From Chlorops oryzae (lineage: Eukaryota; Arthropoda; Insecta; Diptera; Chloropidae): 64,000 bases of DNA. The stretch lies in the NCBI GenBank assembly GCA_020466095.1, contig CM035806.1:66152687-66216686 (forward strand). Direction: 5' to 3'. Every line of letters begins with the position of its first letter. Within the stretch, counting starts at the first letter, position 1. Below are positions 1-10,738 of the stretch, in pieces. The notes under the pieces were generated by a model. It was not told the origin of the DNA and did no database searches. It worked only from the letters and a program-made list of their open reading frames with translations. A program made the position numbers and the translations under genes.

Positions 1-120
1 GATAGGAATTGACGGTCAACAATTGACTAATGTAAAAGGCCTCAATGACGGCAAAAGTAGTGCTGTAGATTTTTCCCAAAGTCTACTACAAACAACATAA
101 AGCATACATTATAAAATTTG

Positions 121-188
121 TTCGCGGAGCCCTTTCAAGCGCTTCGAGGAGCCCCGGGGCTCCGCGGAGCACACTTTGGGAACCGCTG
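121..188 (-). repeat. Old hAT terminus remnant
   Basis: Read on the minus strand this begins CAGCGGTTCCCAAAGTG and continues into GC-rich sequence with CCGCGGAGCCCCGGGGCTCC. That is the usual look of the terminus of old hAT elements and MITEs. No partner terminus or 8-bp duplication was found, so it is probably a solo, decayed end. Confidence 0.35.
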
Positions 189-349
189 GTGTAAAGTAGT
201 GCAAATTTTAACTTTTGAAGAGTTGAGTCGAGCTGTGTCTTCTGTCGATCGTACTGGCAATTCGCTCAGAGTTACATTGGCGAGCGACTGTCGCCCTAAT
301 CTAAATACGGACAATGCTCCGAAGCTTGCTGTCTGGGCATAACTGGTCA

Positions 350-725
350 TACGTCACCGTATTTTTGACTGACAGGTAGGTTGAACTACAAGGGTACTTA
401 TCAGTTTTTTCCATTTGGTACGACTCCCTCAATGAAACGTTCGAAAGTTGGGAAACTTTCAACTTTCGTCGTACGTCGGATAGTTTGACAGCTATCAGCT
501 GGCTGCTTTTGCTGTTGTGTTAATTTGTGAAATCGTTTAATCATTTCATATGCAGTGTAATGGCAAAATAAATGGATGATAAACTAATTTAGGCTGCACA
601 AATGTTTTCTTGCCGGTTCGATATAAGCCAAACGGCTGACTTATTATCCGTAAGCGAAGTATTAATAGTTCCAACTTCTTCCGTAACTACGTTATTGTCA
701 GTCAAAAATGGTAACGGATGACGTA
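350..725. repeat. Fold-back / MITE remnant
   Basis: Imperfect inverted repeat: 350-373 (TACGTCACCGTATTTTTGAC...) pairs with 697-725 (GTCAGTCAAAAATGGTAACG...). The loop has no coding signal. No clear target duplication, so the class is unknown. The flanks 1-120, 189-349 and 726-1112 show nothing recognisable. Confidence 0.3.
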
Positions 726-1185
726 CGACGTATTATATGTGTCCCAACTATTATAAATGGTATATTGTTTCAATAAAACATAATTATTGCACACGAAAAA
801 CTTTTTTTTATCGCCAAATGCTCCTCAGATACAATATTATAAAGCCAAAATGATTTCTTTGCCAATCAGGCTTTGAAAAAACTAAAATACATCAACCATT
901 TGCTATTATGAATCTATTCAGTGTTTCATAGTGCCAGAGTTGCATTGAAGAACTGAATTATGTTGTACATTTTATGGAATATGATAAGAATGGCATCTTT
1001 CCGGAAAAACAATGATGTTATACTTTCATAGTGTTATTTCAAACATTAAAGCGGAAGTTACGATTTTCAAATTTATCATTTTTAATGCATTGCTTTGTAA
1101 TTAACCGTTATAACATGTTTCCACATAGTGCATTAACTCAATTACCTGAATTAACTCGTTAACGCATGATTAAAAATGTGATAAC

Positions 1186-2328
1186 CAGAGCGGATATTTG
1201 CACATAAAGCATATTTGCATATGCATTTGTATATTTGACCGTTTAGAGCATATTTTTATTTTTCTTGCATATTCGCGGCATATACTACGTTTATTTGTAC
1301 GCCTTATTCGCGAATAGCGAATTTTCCCGTATAAACTGTCTTATTCACGAATAGCTAATTCACGAGAGTTATTCGTGAATAGTGAGACTATTCGCAATAA
1401 ACACGAAAGGTGATGCCCCATTTTTCGCTGATATCTCTCTTTTTGACGATCAGGCCACTTCTGCAATTCTGTTTAATTTGAGTTCAAAAATCTAACAAAT
1501 AAGATGGAGAACGGAAAGGAAACCAACCGCTGCATATGGATAAGACTTAAATTCACTTTTGAAAAAATAAAGCCTTTCAAGAAAAATTTGAACAAATTTT
1601 GAAAAGAAACAAAGGTTTTAAAAGTATGATCGGTATATATAATGTTTGTTATACAGCCGAAGAACCTACCGACCCGTATGTCAAAAAGATTTTGCCAGAT
1701 ATGTTGGAAAGGTTTGCGTATTGTCCAACAACCTCAACTGATGTTGAGCGCAGTTTCTCTCTGTACGGAAACGTCTACACGCAGAAGAGACGATCATTCA
1801 CTATGGAAAATCTTAAGCACCATATAATAATTTGTGCAAATTCTGAAATTGAAGATTAAGCTGTTTACTCTGACTGAAGGTTTGGTTTCGGTTTACAGAT
1901 TCATTGACCATAAAATTGCATTCGGCTAGGGCCATGAATCTTTTTTTTTTTTGTTCTTTTCTTTTATTTACTATTATGAACATGAAATGTTAGTTTTGTT
2001 TTAGGCGTTATACAATAAATGGACTGATTTTTGTTAATAAATTAAAAAGAAAGAAAAAATTAAAATGTGCTCTGCTCTACATTTAATTTTTTGGTCTTCA
2101 GTTCCACTTTCAGTAATGGGCCGAAGGTGCATGATAAATTTTTGGCTTCGCTTTACCAGGTGGTGTCGGACTCTATTAAGCTGTGACTCAAAAAAAACTC
2201 GAAAAAAAAATTAAAATAATTCATTTTTTAATGCATATTTTATTTTTTTTCGAGCATATATTGCAAATTTTTAAGCATATTCTATGCGCATATTTGCGAT
2301 TTTTTCGTGCATATAAATATCTGCTCTG
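1186..2328 (+). mobile_element. Internally deleted hAT transposon, TSD GTGATAAC
   Basis: Ends are CAGAGCGGATATTT at 1186 and its complement AATATCTGCTCTG at 2328. Both are flanked by a perfect 8-bp duplication GTGATAAC (1178-1185, 2329-2336), diagnostic of hAT. GCATATTTGCA-like motifs are repeated under both ends, and 1300-1400 has clustered TTCGCGAATAG/ATTCACGAATAG motifs, possible transposase-binding repeats. It keeps only the C-terminal part of the transposase (1599-1859), so it should be non-autonomous. Confidence 0.85.
1599..1859 (+). pseudogene. hAT transposase C-terminal dimerisation fragment
   Basis: An 86-residue frame ends in CPTTSTDVERSFSLYGNV...RRSFTMENLKHHIIICANSE. This is the hAT C-terminal dimerisation signature (a VERSFS-type core, then RR.S.T.ENL). 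A complete hAT transposase has about 600 residues with a zinc finger and RNaseH-like core; neither is here, and the 1143-bp element has no room for them. The ATG at 1599 is just the first in an open stretch, not a demonstrated start. It is a remnant of the parent element. Confidence 0.75.
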
Positions 2329-2783
2329 GTGATAACCTATACAAAAATGTCAAGTTAATCACCTCAATAATGCATGCATTAAAATATAACGCAGATAAAA
2401 CAGCATGGTTGCATTTGGACTTGCTTGCAAATGTTACGAAAAATTGCACCCCTGAATAGAAAAGTACGTAAAATAACAACCGTTCTGTCAAATCAAAAGA
2501 ACCGCTGAAATAAAAATCAAATTGAAAATGGAAAGTCCAAGGAATAAGTAAAAATATTTAAGCTATTTCACACATTGAAATCAAATGAAGATTGTAATAT
2601 ATCCATATATCATTTATATTTAGCAAAATATAAGAAAGGGGTATTTTTCACTTTTTTTTTTTACAGCAGCTTCCGACGAAATCAGCTGATTAGTTAGTGC
2701 ACAGTCCGCAAGTGGAAACGACAGTGATTTACTATATGCGTTAACTTTAATGCATATAGTTAATGCACTATGTGGAAACATGC

Positions 2784-4887
2784 TATACAATGTCTCACCG
2801 GTAGAACAGTATAACAAAAGACATATGAAATTTCCGGCTGGGTAGTCGGTAATTAAAATCGGCCAAAAATCGGCGTGTCTAAAAGCGCATTAAGGCTATA
2901 AAAGAGGAGTAAAAAAACCACTTTGGCAACACTTCCATAGCACTGACACTGACTGTCAGATTTTAATAAAACAACAATGGCGAGAGACAATTAAAGTTAA
3001 AAGCGGATTGTGTTGTAAAAGTGCTAATACAAATAAACAACAACAACAATAAATTATAATGTTCTGAGAAAGAGTAATGGAAGAGCAGAAAATTCTGTGA
3101 AAACGAACGTTTTCGAAAATAATGTTAGTGAAATGTAAGATCAATTATTCCAGGAAACGACGCGAAACTGAACGCAAAAGCAAACAAAAAAATTTAAAGT
3201 GTGTAACTGCTTAATGCGAAAATTTTTAACTTTTATTATCATTCTATCATTTTTGTTTGAATAAAAAGAAGTTGCATATATGCTTTATTCGAAATCCACG
3301 AAGAAAAAACTCCTATTCCCAAGAAAAATACAATTTCAAGAAAACGACGGCTGATAAACGCTTTTGCGCAAGAAGTGAGTAACTTCAGAATATCGGATAA
3401 TGCAGTTGGTTTTTTTTTTCCATTACATTTGAATTGTTTTAACCTATAAAAAATCTGTGGAAATGTGTGTTTATTAACTTTTATATTATATTTTTTAAGA
3501 ATTCTTATTAAATGAAGTAATTGCATTCGATTTCAGTATTAAAGTATTCATGATAGGAGACAGCTACACGTACTCAAAAAATAAATAAACGCGTGCATCT
3601 GCTTGGACCGCTTATTGTGAAAGCGGTGTTTATTCGCTACTACTATGTATTTATAAATTAATTTCATGTGTTGCTCAAATTGAGGGAAAAATGTATATAA
3701 ACTGCCCGCTTTAGAGCATCGAGACTTGTGCCATTGTCAGCCTTGAATTAACTGAATTCATTTGTTGGCTTGCTTACTTTATAATTGGAATACTGTATTT
3801 AATTTTTTTGGTTTTCCAATCTACATTTTCCTAAACTTCGGCCTCGCAGTCATTCTGAGCTGATAAGAAAATCCAAAATATGAACTCCCATTGTTGATTT
3901 GCTTGCTTGCTTCTAATGTACTCGCTTTGAGTGGAGATATGTACATTTGAATGGTCGCTGGTGTGTGTGTGTATCTCCTGCTTCTGCTTGTGCTTCTTCT
4001 TGATGAGGTAGGCGCGCTTCTAATGAGTTCCCATAAGCAGTCATAAATCAATACATAATCCCAATTTTCAGTTTCTCACAATTTTCAAATTCTCACAATT
4101 TTCAGTTTCTCTGAATTTTCAAATATCCATCCGGAACTCTTCCTCATCGTTCTTATATTGAGTGCACCACTTAACATTGATAAAAGACGTACAATGCGAG
4201 AAACATGGCTCCAGTTGGGCCAACCGCTTCAGTTGCCTTACCTTTCAAAGAAGATCACAATTGATTTTGCAGTCGGAAACGTCATTCCGTAATGTCAAGT
4301 ACCCAAAAGTATGCAGAATTTTTTGTCTAATCGATTTTGCCAAGTCGGTTTGAAATTTTGGAATGTCGGAGGGGGAGTAGTGTAAGAAAACAAGTCGTAC
4401 GCCCAGTACAAGTCCCAAAGAGATATTCGTTTTAGTTTGACTGCAACTTTTTTTTTGTTTTGATTCGATAATTTATTTTTTCTTCCAGTTTTTTCAGTCC
4501 TGCTTTAAATGGTTTTGGAATCAATTCTCCATTCTCGATGCCTCACAAGCGGACGTTGGAGTAATTTTCGAAGCAAGTCTGTGTGAAGTTCGCGCGAGAA
4601 CAAAATAGCTTCATCAGCAATCTGAAGAAAAAACGATATTCACTTTTAAAAGTGAAAAATGTTATTTAAAAATCATAGTCTTCATTCTTGGAACAGACTT
4701 TAAGCCTGTAAACGAACGTTTCGATTTTCACTTTGTGTAGGCTATGCCCCCCTCGCCTTGTAATGTGTGCTCTTTAATCAAGTCAAAATTTATCTTTTAA
4801 ATAAAAAGTCACTCTCTTCATTTTCCCAACTAGGATAGGCACAGTGAACATAACATGGACATACAAACGCATATAATAATTTTTTTT
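2784..4887. other. Gene-free stretch with a leader-like segment
   Basis: No convincing ORF or transposon boundary. About 2940-3200 reads like a fly 5' leader: A-rich, with AACAACAACAACAAT, TCTGTGAAAACG and GTGAAATGTAAG, and little repetitive character. It might be an alternative first exon of ckn or of a neighbour, but no splice pair can be shown. A GTGTGTGTGT run is near 3962. The sequence around 2830-2842 (TTTCCGGCTGGG) resembles one end of the MITE at 6176-6327. Confidence 0.25.
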
Positions 4888-5180
4888 TTAACCCGCATCC
4901 ATCGCTTGCATCAAATTGATGCAAATTTTTCTTACAAATTTACATATGGAACATAAATATGTATGCTTATTTAGAATTAGAATTTTGGGTACCTTCTTAA
5001 ATTAGAAAAATAAACAAGTAAACACTGTAAGAGCTAACGAGAGATTTGCACTTTTAGCTCTATTAAATTTTTAACACAAGTGCTTTTGTGCATCAAATTG
5101 ATGCAGGTGGTCTAAACTTAATCCTTTATGGAAGAAGATGCCGTACATTGAATCGCGAAAGTTCTTGGTAAAAACTCCCA

Positions 5181-5842
5181 AGTGCACTTGTAAAGCAGAT
5201 AAAATGCATTAGAAATGACCAAAACGAATCTAAATGCGATGAAATATTAGTTGGTAGCAAGCAAGTTATATTTTGTGGTTTTTATTCAAATTTCGTCAGT
5301 CGTTGAAAGTCACATTAGTGGGACTCATGCAGCTTCGCAAATTGTGGGAAATGAGAAATTTGTCACACAACTGTCAAAATTTATACGAAAATTTACGATG
5401 GGAAAAGTTGCGAAGGCATTTGCGAAGCTGCATGAGTACCACTATTATATTTTTATCGTTGTTACCAGGACCCGGATTTTGATGACTCAAGAAACAGTAG
5501 ATAAGTAGATAAGTGCACTTGTAAAGCAGATAAAATGCATTAGAAATGACCAAAACGAATCTAAATGCGATGAAATATTAGTTGGTAGCATGCAAGTTAT
5601 ATTTTGTGGTTTTTATTCAAATTTCGTCAGTCGTTGAAAGTCACATTAGTGGGACTCATGCAGCTTCGCAAATTGTGGGAAATGTGAAATTTGTCACACA
5701 ACTGTCAAAATTTATACGAAAATTTACGATGGGAAAAGTTGCGAAGGCATTTGCGAAGCTGCATGAGTACCACTATTATATTTTTATCGTTGTTACCAGG
5801 GCCCGGATTTTGATGACTCAAAAAACAGTAGATAATGACCTA
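5181..5842 (+). repeat. 331-bp direct tandem duplication with internal hairpins
   Basis: Two copies begin at about 5182 and 5513, nearly identical over 331 bp. Each contains a perfect 19-bp inverted repeat, CTCATGCAGCTTCGCAAAT at 5324-5342 and its complement at 5418-5436, shifted +331 in copy two. Copy one ends with about 40 bp of the left terminus of the hAT at 5797, then jumps back to the unit start. The duplication therefore happened after that hAT inserted. Confidence 0.9.
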
Positions 5843-6175
5843 TAAAAATTGACAAAATGACCTAAAAAATCTTGAAAAATTACCTATAAACTGAAAAAAT
5901 TACCAAAAAAAAGATTCAATGTTTGCAAAAAATACAACATATTCTTCCCAAGTACATTGGTACGTGTTTTTCGGATTTGGTACCTTTTTGCAGGCCGATT
6001 ATGTGTGCGTGTTTTCATGAAATTTTAGCTCTGAAATTTTAATTCTGTAAGAAAAACCTACGGAATCTTACTTATGCTATGTTCTCACTATAGGGGTTAA
6101 GTTCTTAGCCCGATACTTTAACTCAAAGCGTTCATATCAGCTTTGAGCGAGTTAAGGTTTTCTAACGTCCTATGA

Positions 6176-6327
6176 CCCAGCCGGAAAGTTCACTACTTCT
6201 GCACTACTTCCGAAGTGGTGAAAATTCATACTGCGGCTACTCGCATTACTAAGCCTAACTGTTAATGAAGTTTGTTGGGAGATGGCCGCTGTTTTCATTA
6301 CATGCATGCAATAATGTCCGGCCTGGG
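6176..6327. mobile_element. Short MITE with CCCAGCCGG ends
   Basis: Starts CCCAGCCGGAAA and ends TGCAATAATGTCCGGCCTGGG. A similar end (CATGCATGCGATAATGTCCGGCTGGG) is at about 12842-12866 without a visible partner, and TTTCCGGCTGGG is at 2830. I read these as one MITE family. The target duplication is unclear. Confidence 0.45.
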
Positions 6328-6512
6328 AGCTTTAAATCTAAAAAACGCGCAAGGTATATCTGATATACTATATCATCGAGAAATTGTAAATAAAAATGAA
6401 ATTTGTTTTATTAGAAATGTTTAAAGAAGCTGAAAAAGCCAAAGCAATATTGGAAGCAATAATATCAGAAGAGCATTGCAATATCCGCAGGAACAAAAAA
6501 ATATTAATGGAA

Positions 6513-6876
6513 GGCTAGGCGCCAACTACTCAATTTTCAGTTGGCCAATTTTAAGTTGGGTGTTTGTGGAACACAGAACTATATGAGAGCGCGCCGACAT
6601 TCCAATTTTTAGTTGACCCAATAAAAAATTTGTGTTTTGCCACAAATTTTAAATTGGCCAAGTCTGTTGTGTTACATTCGTTCTTATGGGGCGCCGCACA
6701 CTACACAATTTTTAGTTGGTAGTGTTCTATAAACACATGGTACCGAGTAATTAATACAATGTTATGTAATTAATTAATAATATATTAATTGAATTGAAAG
6801 TACCCAATTTTAAATTGTATAGTCGGCGCGCAAAGACCACTTTTCCAACTAAAAATTGAGTAGTCGGCGCCTAGCC
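6513..6876. mobile_element. MITE with GGCTAGGCGCC ends and internal CAATTTTWAGTTGG repeats
   Basis: Ends GGCTAGGCGCCAACTACTCA at 6513 and the complementary sequence TGAGTAGTCGGCGCCTAGCC at 6876, a near-perfect 20-bp inverted repeat. Flanks TAATGGAA and TAATGGTG look like a decayed 8-bp duplication (6/8). The interior repeats variants of CCAATTTTTAGTTGG in both orientations. Non-coding. Confidence 0.6.
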
Positions 6877-8245
6877 TAATGGTGAAGGCGGCATCACAAA
6901 ATGTTCCACGACCTGTGAACAAAATTTACATATCCAAATACGTGCATCCTTCCCCACTCATTTTCTGCACGTGAAAGCTTCCTGCCAGTGTCGTATTAAG
7001 TTTTTACCCGGTTTTTGTACTCGGTGTTAGCAATTGCAACTCTGCGCTAACCTCAGAGTTAAATGTTAACCCAGGGTATATTTTCGGGTTAGATGATTTT
7101 TTTTTATATGTGTTTTGACATTTGAAACCCTGGGTTTCGCCGATAACAATAACCCGGCATATTGAGAACATAACATTACACAAGAGGGTTTCCCGTTAAA
7201 AGCGTGTAAACGAAACGGAAACATTCAAACGTCGAATATGGTCTACCAGCAAGTACAAAGTTCTGGTCTATACTGGGAAAAAAATAAATCAGGAAACAAA
7301 TATTTAAACGGTGAAAATCGTTGAAGAATTTACCGTCGAGACAGCCTGTTACAGAGAGAGAAGCGAAAAATTAAAGCAAAAAGACAAAAATGAAGCAGAA
7401 CAGAATTCAAATACGAATATATGACGTCATATTATATTTTTGTATAAAAAATCATGTGACGGCAGAACAGAGGTTCATACATGCTAATAAAAATGATCAA
7501 AAATACTCAACAGTTTAACAATATGCCGAGAACAATACCTCAAACTTTAAAAAATAACTCAAAATCAAAAAAGACCTTAAACTTCAAAATATGACCAAAA
7601 AAAGACCAAAAACCGAAAAATCACACAAAATGACAAAAAAAAATATGCTCTAAAAACTTTTCATTTTCGGAGCCTAGGGCCAACATATGGCACAAAAAAA
7701 ATCATCGAGCAAAGTTTTCCTAATCACAGAAAAAAGATGTCATTGAAATCCGGGCCCTGGTTGTTACAATAGAAAAAGTTTACCAAGCGCCAAATAATAA
7801 AATTGGTTTTTTCATTTTTAAAAATTTTCTATACGAATTTTTTGTTTCCAGACTGTGAGTAAAATGGGTCTTCCTTCGAATATCACTTTCAGTTTCTGTT
7901 CCCCGCTTGTCTTTTGTAAGATTTCGATAAATCAACGAAAATTGTCACGATTTTAGCAATTCTAAGAATTTTTCCTTCTTGTTGCTCCTCGCAATGTGCT
8001 TTATTGAACAACCAAAGAGCTGAAACCGTTCAGAGCTCCATTGTATTGTATTGTATTTTATGTTCAATGAATTATTGTTTTTAAGCTCATAGAATTTTTT
8101 TGTAACATTGCTAATTTCACGGAAATCTAAGTATTTTGATAGTGATCTGAAAAACACTTCCATTTATTGCAGCGTCCACAACGCCAAATCTTTCAATTGG
8201 CGTGTTCTTATTAATGAAAGTTATACTATAACTATATACTATATA

Positions 8246-10262
8246 CAGTAGCGAGCAGAATTGAGTACATGTTGGGATATTCAATTGTTTTCTCCTTATA
8301 TCTCCGGTGTTAATAAACATATCCTAGTCAAATATTTTGTTGCTATGGGAAAATTGCTGGGTACGCATGTTCAATGCTTTGTACCTCCTAAACTAATAGA
8401 GATCCCATTTTCAAACTTACATGTTATATTCTTAACACCTGCAGCTAAAAATCGAAAAAAATCAAAAAGGTCCAAGTTGTTGTAATTGTGCTTTAACCAT
8501 TTCACCACCAGTGCTACACTGAAAAAAAAAATTTTTTTTAATTTTTTTTTCATCCTTGAATAGCTCAATAAATTTTCTTTAGAAACCGTTACTATTTATA
8601 TTTTGAAAAAAAAATTTTTTATTCGAAACATTGCATGCAAAAAAAAGCTTATTTTTCATTTCATCAATTTTTACAGGCCTATATCTCGAAAACTAACGGT
8701 GATATATCAAAAAAATTTTGCCCATTAACTCACACTCTATAGAGGTGCAACTGATCCAAATATGAACGATTTTCAGAACATGACCCTTTTTTCGCTGCCC
8801 ACTTCACGTGAAATGCCCCATATGTTATATGTACTTCAAATATTTTGGAATATACTGTACTTCAACATGATATAGTTTGAAAACTAGTGGACCGATCGAG
8901 GTCAATTTTGAAATTTTTTTTCGCCTCCTTTTGAGTTTGAGCAGTGGCTCTAGTAGATTTTGGTCTGCAGAATAATTGAAAAATATCAAAAAAAAAATCC
9001 ATCACGTAAGGATTTCGAGAAAATCGCGTTTGAATTTTTTAGCACCATTGTTTCATTTAAACTCATTCTTCTCTAATGTGGCTTAAGCTTTTTTAAAGTT
9101 TTAAAAATTTTTGTATTTTTTAAACATCATTCTTCAATATTCTATCAAAAATAATTATAAAATCTTTAAATGAATCGTGTAAAATGATGCTCAAAGTCAA
9201 AAAATTGAAAAATTTATATAAAATTTTCATTATTTTTTGAGTTTAAATGAAAATAACATAACCAACGTAATAGTAAGTGTGGTGTACCACGTAATGCTTT
9301 CTTGAAATTTTAGACTTCCTTCTTAAAAATTTTCATCATTTCAATCAAATCAGTCATATGAAAAGCATATAGAACTATAGCTGCAACTTTGGCCAAAAGC
9401 TATTACGTGGTACACCACACTTTCTATTACGTGGTTCACCACAACACTCGACTTATGGCGTGGTTCACCACAGATGAACTTTTTCACCAAATCAGCACAT
9501 AACGCGCCGAAATTTGGGCGAAGTTGCAGCTATAGTTCTATATGATGAAAACTGTCGAACGGGAAGGGTGTATTCGCTTGCCTTGTATTTTATGCTTACA
9601 CTCTGAAAAAGACATAGCAGCAATAAAATATTGATATTAATGCGTAAATTTTTTATATGGAAGAACCTAGCTATAAAGAAATATTAAAACATTTTTATAA
9701 TACTGCATTCTTCCGAGCATTTGAAGCTATTTGAAAAAAAATTAAAAATTTTGAAAATTCTTGTATTTTTTTGAAGTAGAAGTATGTATATATTTTCGAA
9801 CTGAAATATGTGGTTCGCATTTTTTATTTGACTGGAGATTTTCGCGCAGTGCATGCACATCGTTACGTTAAAATTCGAAGGAGAAGTATCGTTGTGTGGG
9901 TTTGGCAATCACTGCTCTACAGGCATGAAGTTATCGGAAAGATGTGAAATCTATGTTTTGGAATCCTTGACCCTTACTTCAACGCGCCATCTACAAACAT
10001 TTATAGTCTTTCCAACTTACTACCGATTTAATCAAAATCGTTAGAAAATTTTGCCAAACGAGCAAAACTGAGTACATGTGGGTCTTGTAGCATGTTTTCT
10101 ATTTTCCTATCACCTGTACTTCGTATTCGTCTCACTATTTATATTCCCAAATAATTGAAGAACATATACCTAAAATTTCACTTGGATATTTTTATTAACA
10201 CCGGAGATATAAGGAGAAAATGATTGAAGATCCTAAAATGTACTCATTTCTGTTCGCTACTG
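8246..10262. mobile_element. Tc1-like element with ~90-bp TIRs, no transposase
   Basis: The left end CAGTAGCGAGCAGAATTGAG (8246) and right end (complement CAGTAGCGAACAGAAATGAG, ending 10262) match over about 90 bp and are flanked by TA. A variant of the terminal motif, CGAGCAAAACTGAGTACATG, recurs near 10060 as a sub-terminal direct repeat, like the IR/DR binding sites of Tc1 elements. The 2-kb interior lacks a transposase and contains a hAT MITE (9366-9544). Confidence 0.75.
9366..9544. mobile_element. hAT MITE, CATATAGAACTATAGCTGCA ends (copy 1)
   Basis: A 179-bp element with ends CATATAGAACTATAGCTGCA and its complement, flanked by ATGAAAAG/ATGAAAAC (7/8). The interior has repeated palindromic GTGGTTCACCAC / GTGGTACACCAC motifs. 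A partial third piece of the same motif lies just upstream near 9278-9300. Copy 2 is at 20608-23990. Confidence 0.75.
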
Positions 10263-10738
10263 TATATACTTACTATATATACTCAAGTAAATCTAAATTA
10301 TCACATTCTTTTCATATTGAAAAGAATGCAAATTGCAATAAAACGTCAGTCTCATTTATTCTTCCTTACTGAAAGAAAAGAAAATGCAAAAATGTTTTCC
10401 CTTTTTTTTTTTTAATCTGCATCAATTCGATGCATAACGTACTTTTCTTTGAAAAAAAAAAATTCGATGGATGAGGGTTAATATACTTTATTGACTACTT
10501 AAGACTATAGCGCATTTAAAAAATTTTGCGACAACATTCAGTCTTGAGTAAGGCGAGAAAATAAAATTTGCTTGAAATTTTCAATTTCATTCAATTCGTC
10601 CATAAAGATGGTTCTCCACGAGCCCCATGCAGGAACGACAAAAGACGATGATCAAAATAATGTTTCGATGAATTTTGTTTTAAATACTTCAAAGTGCATT
10701 CAACGCCTAGTGCTCTCGCACTCAATTAGTGTTCTTAC

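Larger units (their letters stand above)
1113..2783. mobile_element. Terminal-inverted-repeat element interrupted by a hAT
   Basis: A 26-bp end at 1113-1138 (ACATGTTTCCACATAGTGCA...) is matched in reverse complement at 2758-2783 with one mismatch. TATA lies next to both ends but may be chance AT-richness. The hAT at 1186-2328 sits inside, so the original element was about 0.5 kb and non-coding. Superfamily not determined. Confidence 0.5.
6078..7172. mobile_element. Candidate inverted-repeat element inside the hAT
   Basis: TATGTTCTCACTATAGGGGT at 6078 pairs imperfectly (gapped) with the complement of 7150-7172. Sub-terminal sequences also echo each other (GAGTTAAG and CTCAGAGTTAA types). No convincing target duplication and no coding sequence. 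The two MITEs at 6176-6327 and 6513-6876 lie inside. Confidence 0.35.
5797..7759. mobile_element. hAT-type element, TSD GTTGTTAC, no transposase
   Basis: Ends CAGGGCCCGGATTTTGATGA at 5797 and complementary AAATCCGGGCCCTG at 7759. Perfect 8-bp duplication GTTGTTAC at 5789-5796 and 7760-7767. The 1963-bp body is largely made of other elements (6078-7172). The rest is AT-rich with many AAAATGACC-like runs and no transposase motif. Confidence 0.85.
4892..10477. mobile_element. piggyBac-like non-autonomous shell (TTAA), heavily nested
   Basis: The left end is TTAA followed by CCCGCATCCATCG (4888-4904); the right end is CGATGGATGAGGG followed by TTAA (10465-10481). Ends starting CCC at a duplicated TTAA are the piggyBac pattern. 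Inside each end lies a short palindrome of GCATCAAATTGATGC type (left about 4907, right about 10422), repeated again near 5092. Without the nested elements the shell is roughly 1.3 kb and has no transposase. The terminal match is short, so the two ends could belong to separate copies. Confidence 0.55.

Noticed and set aside
9853..10044. 63-codon open frame within the Tc1-like element
   Set aside because: No catalytic motif and no similarity to a transposase; far too short.
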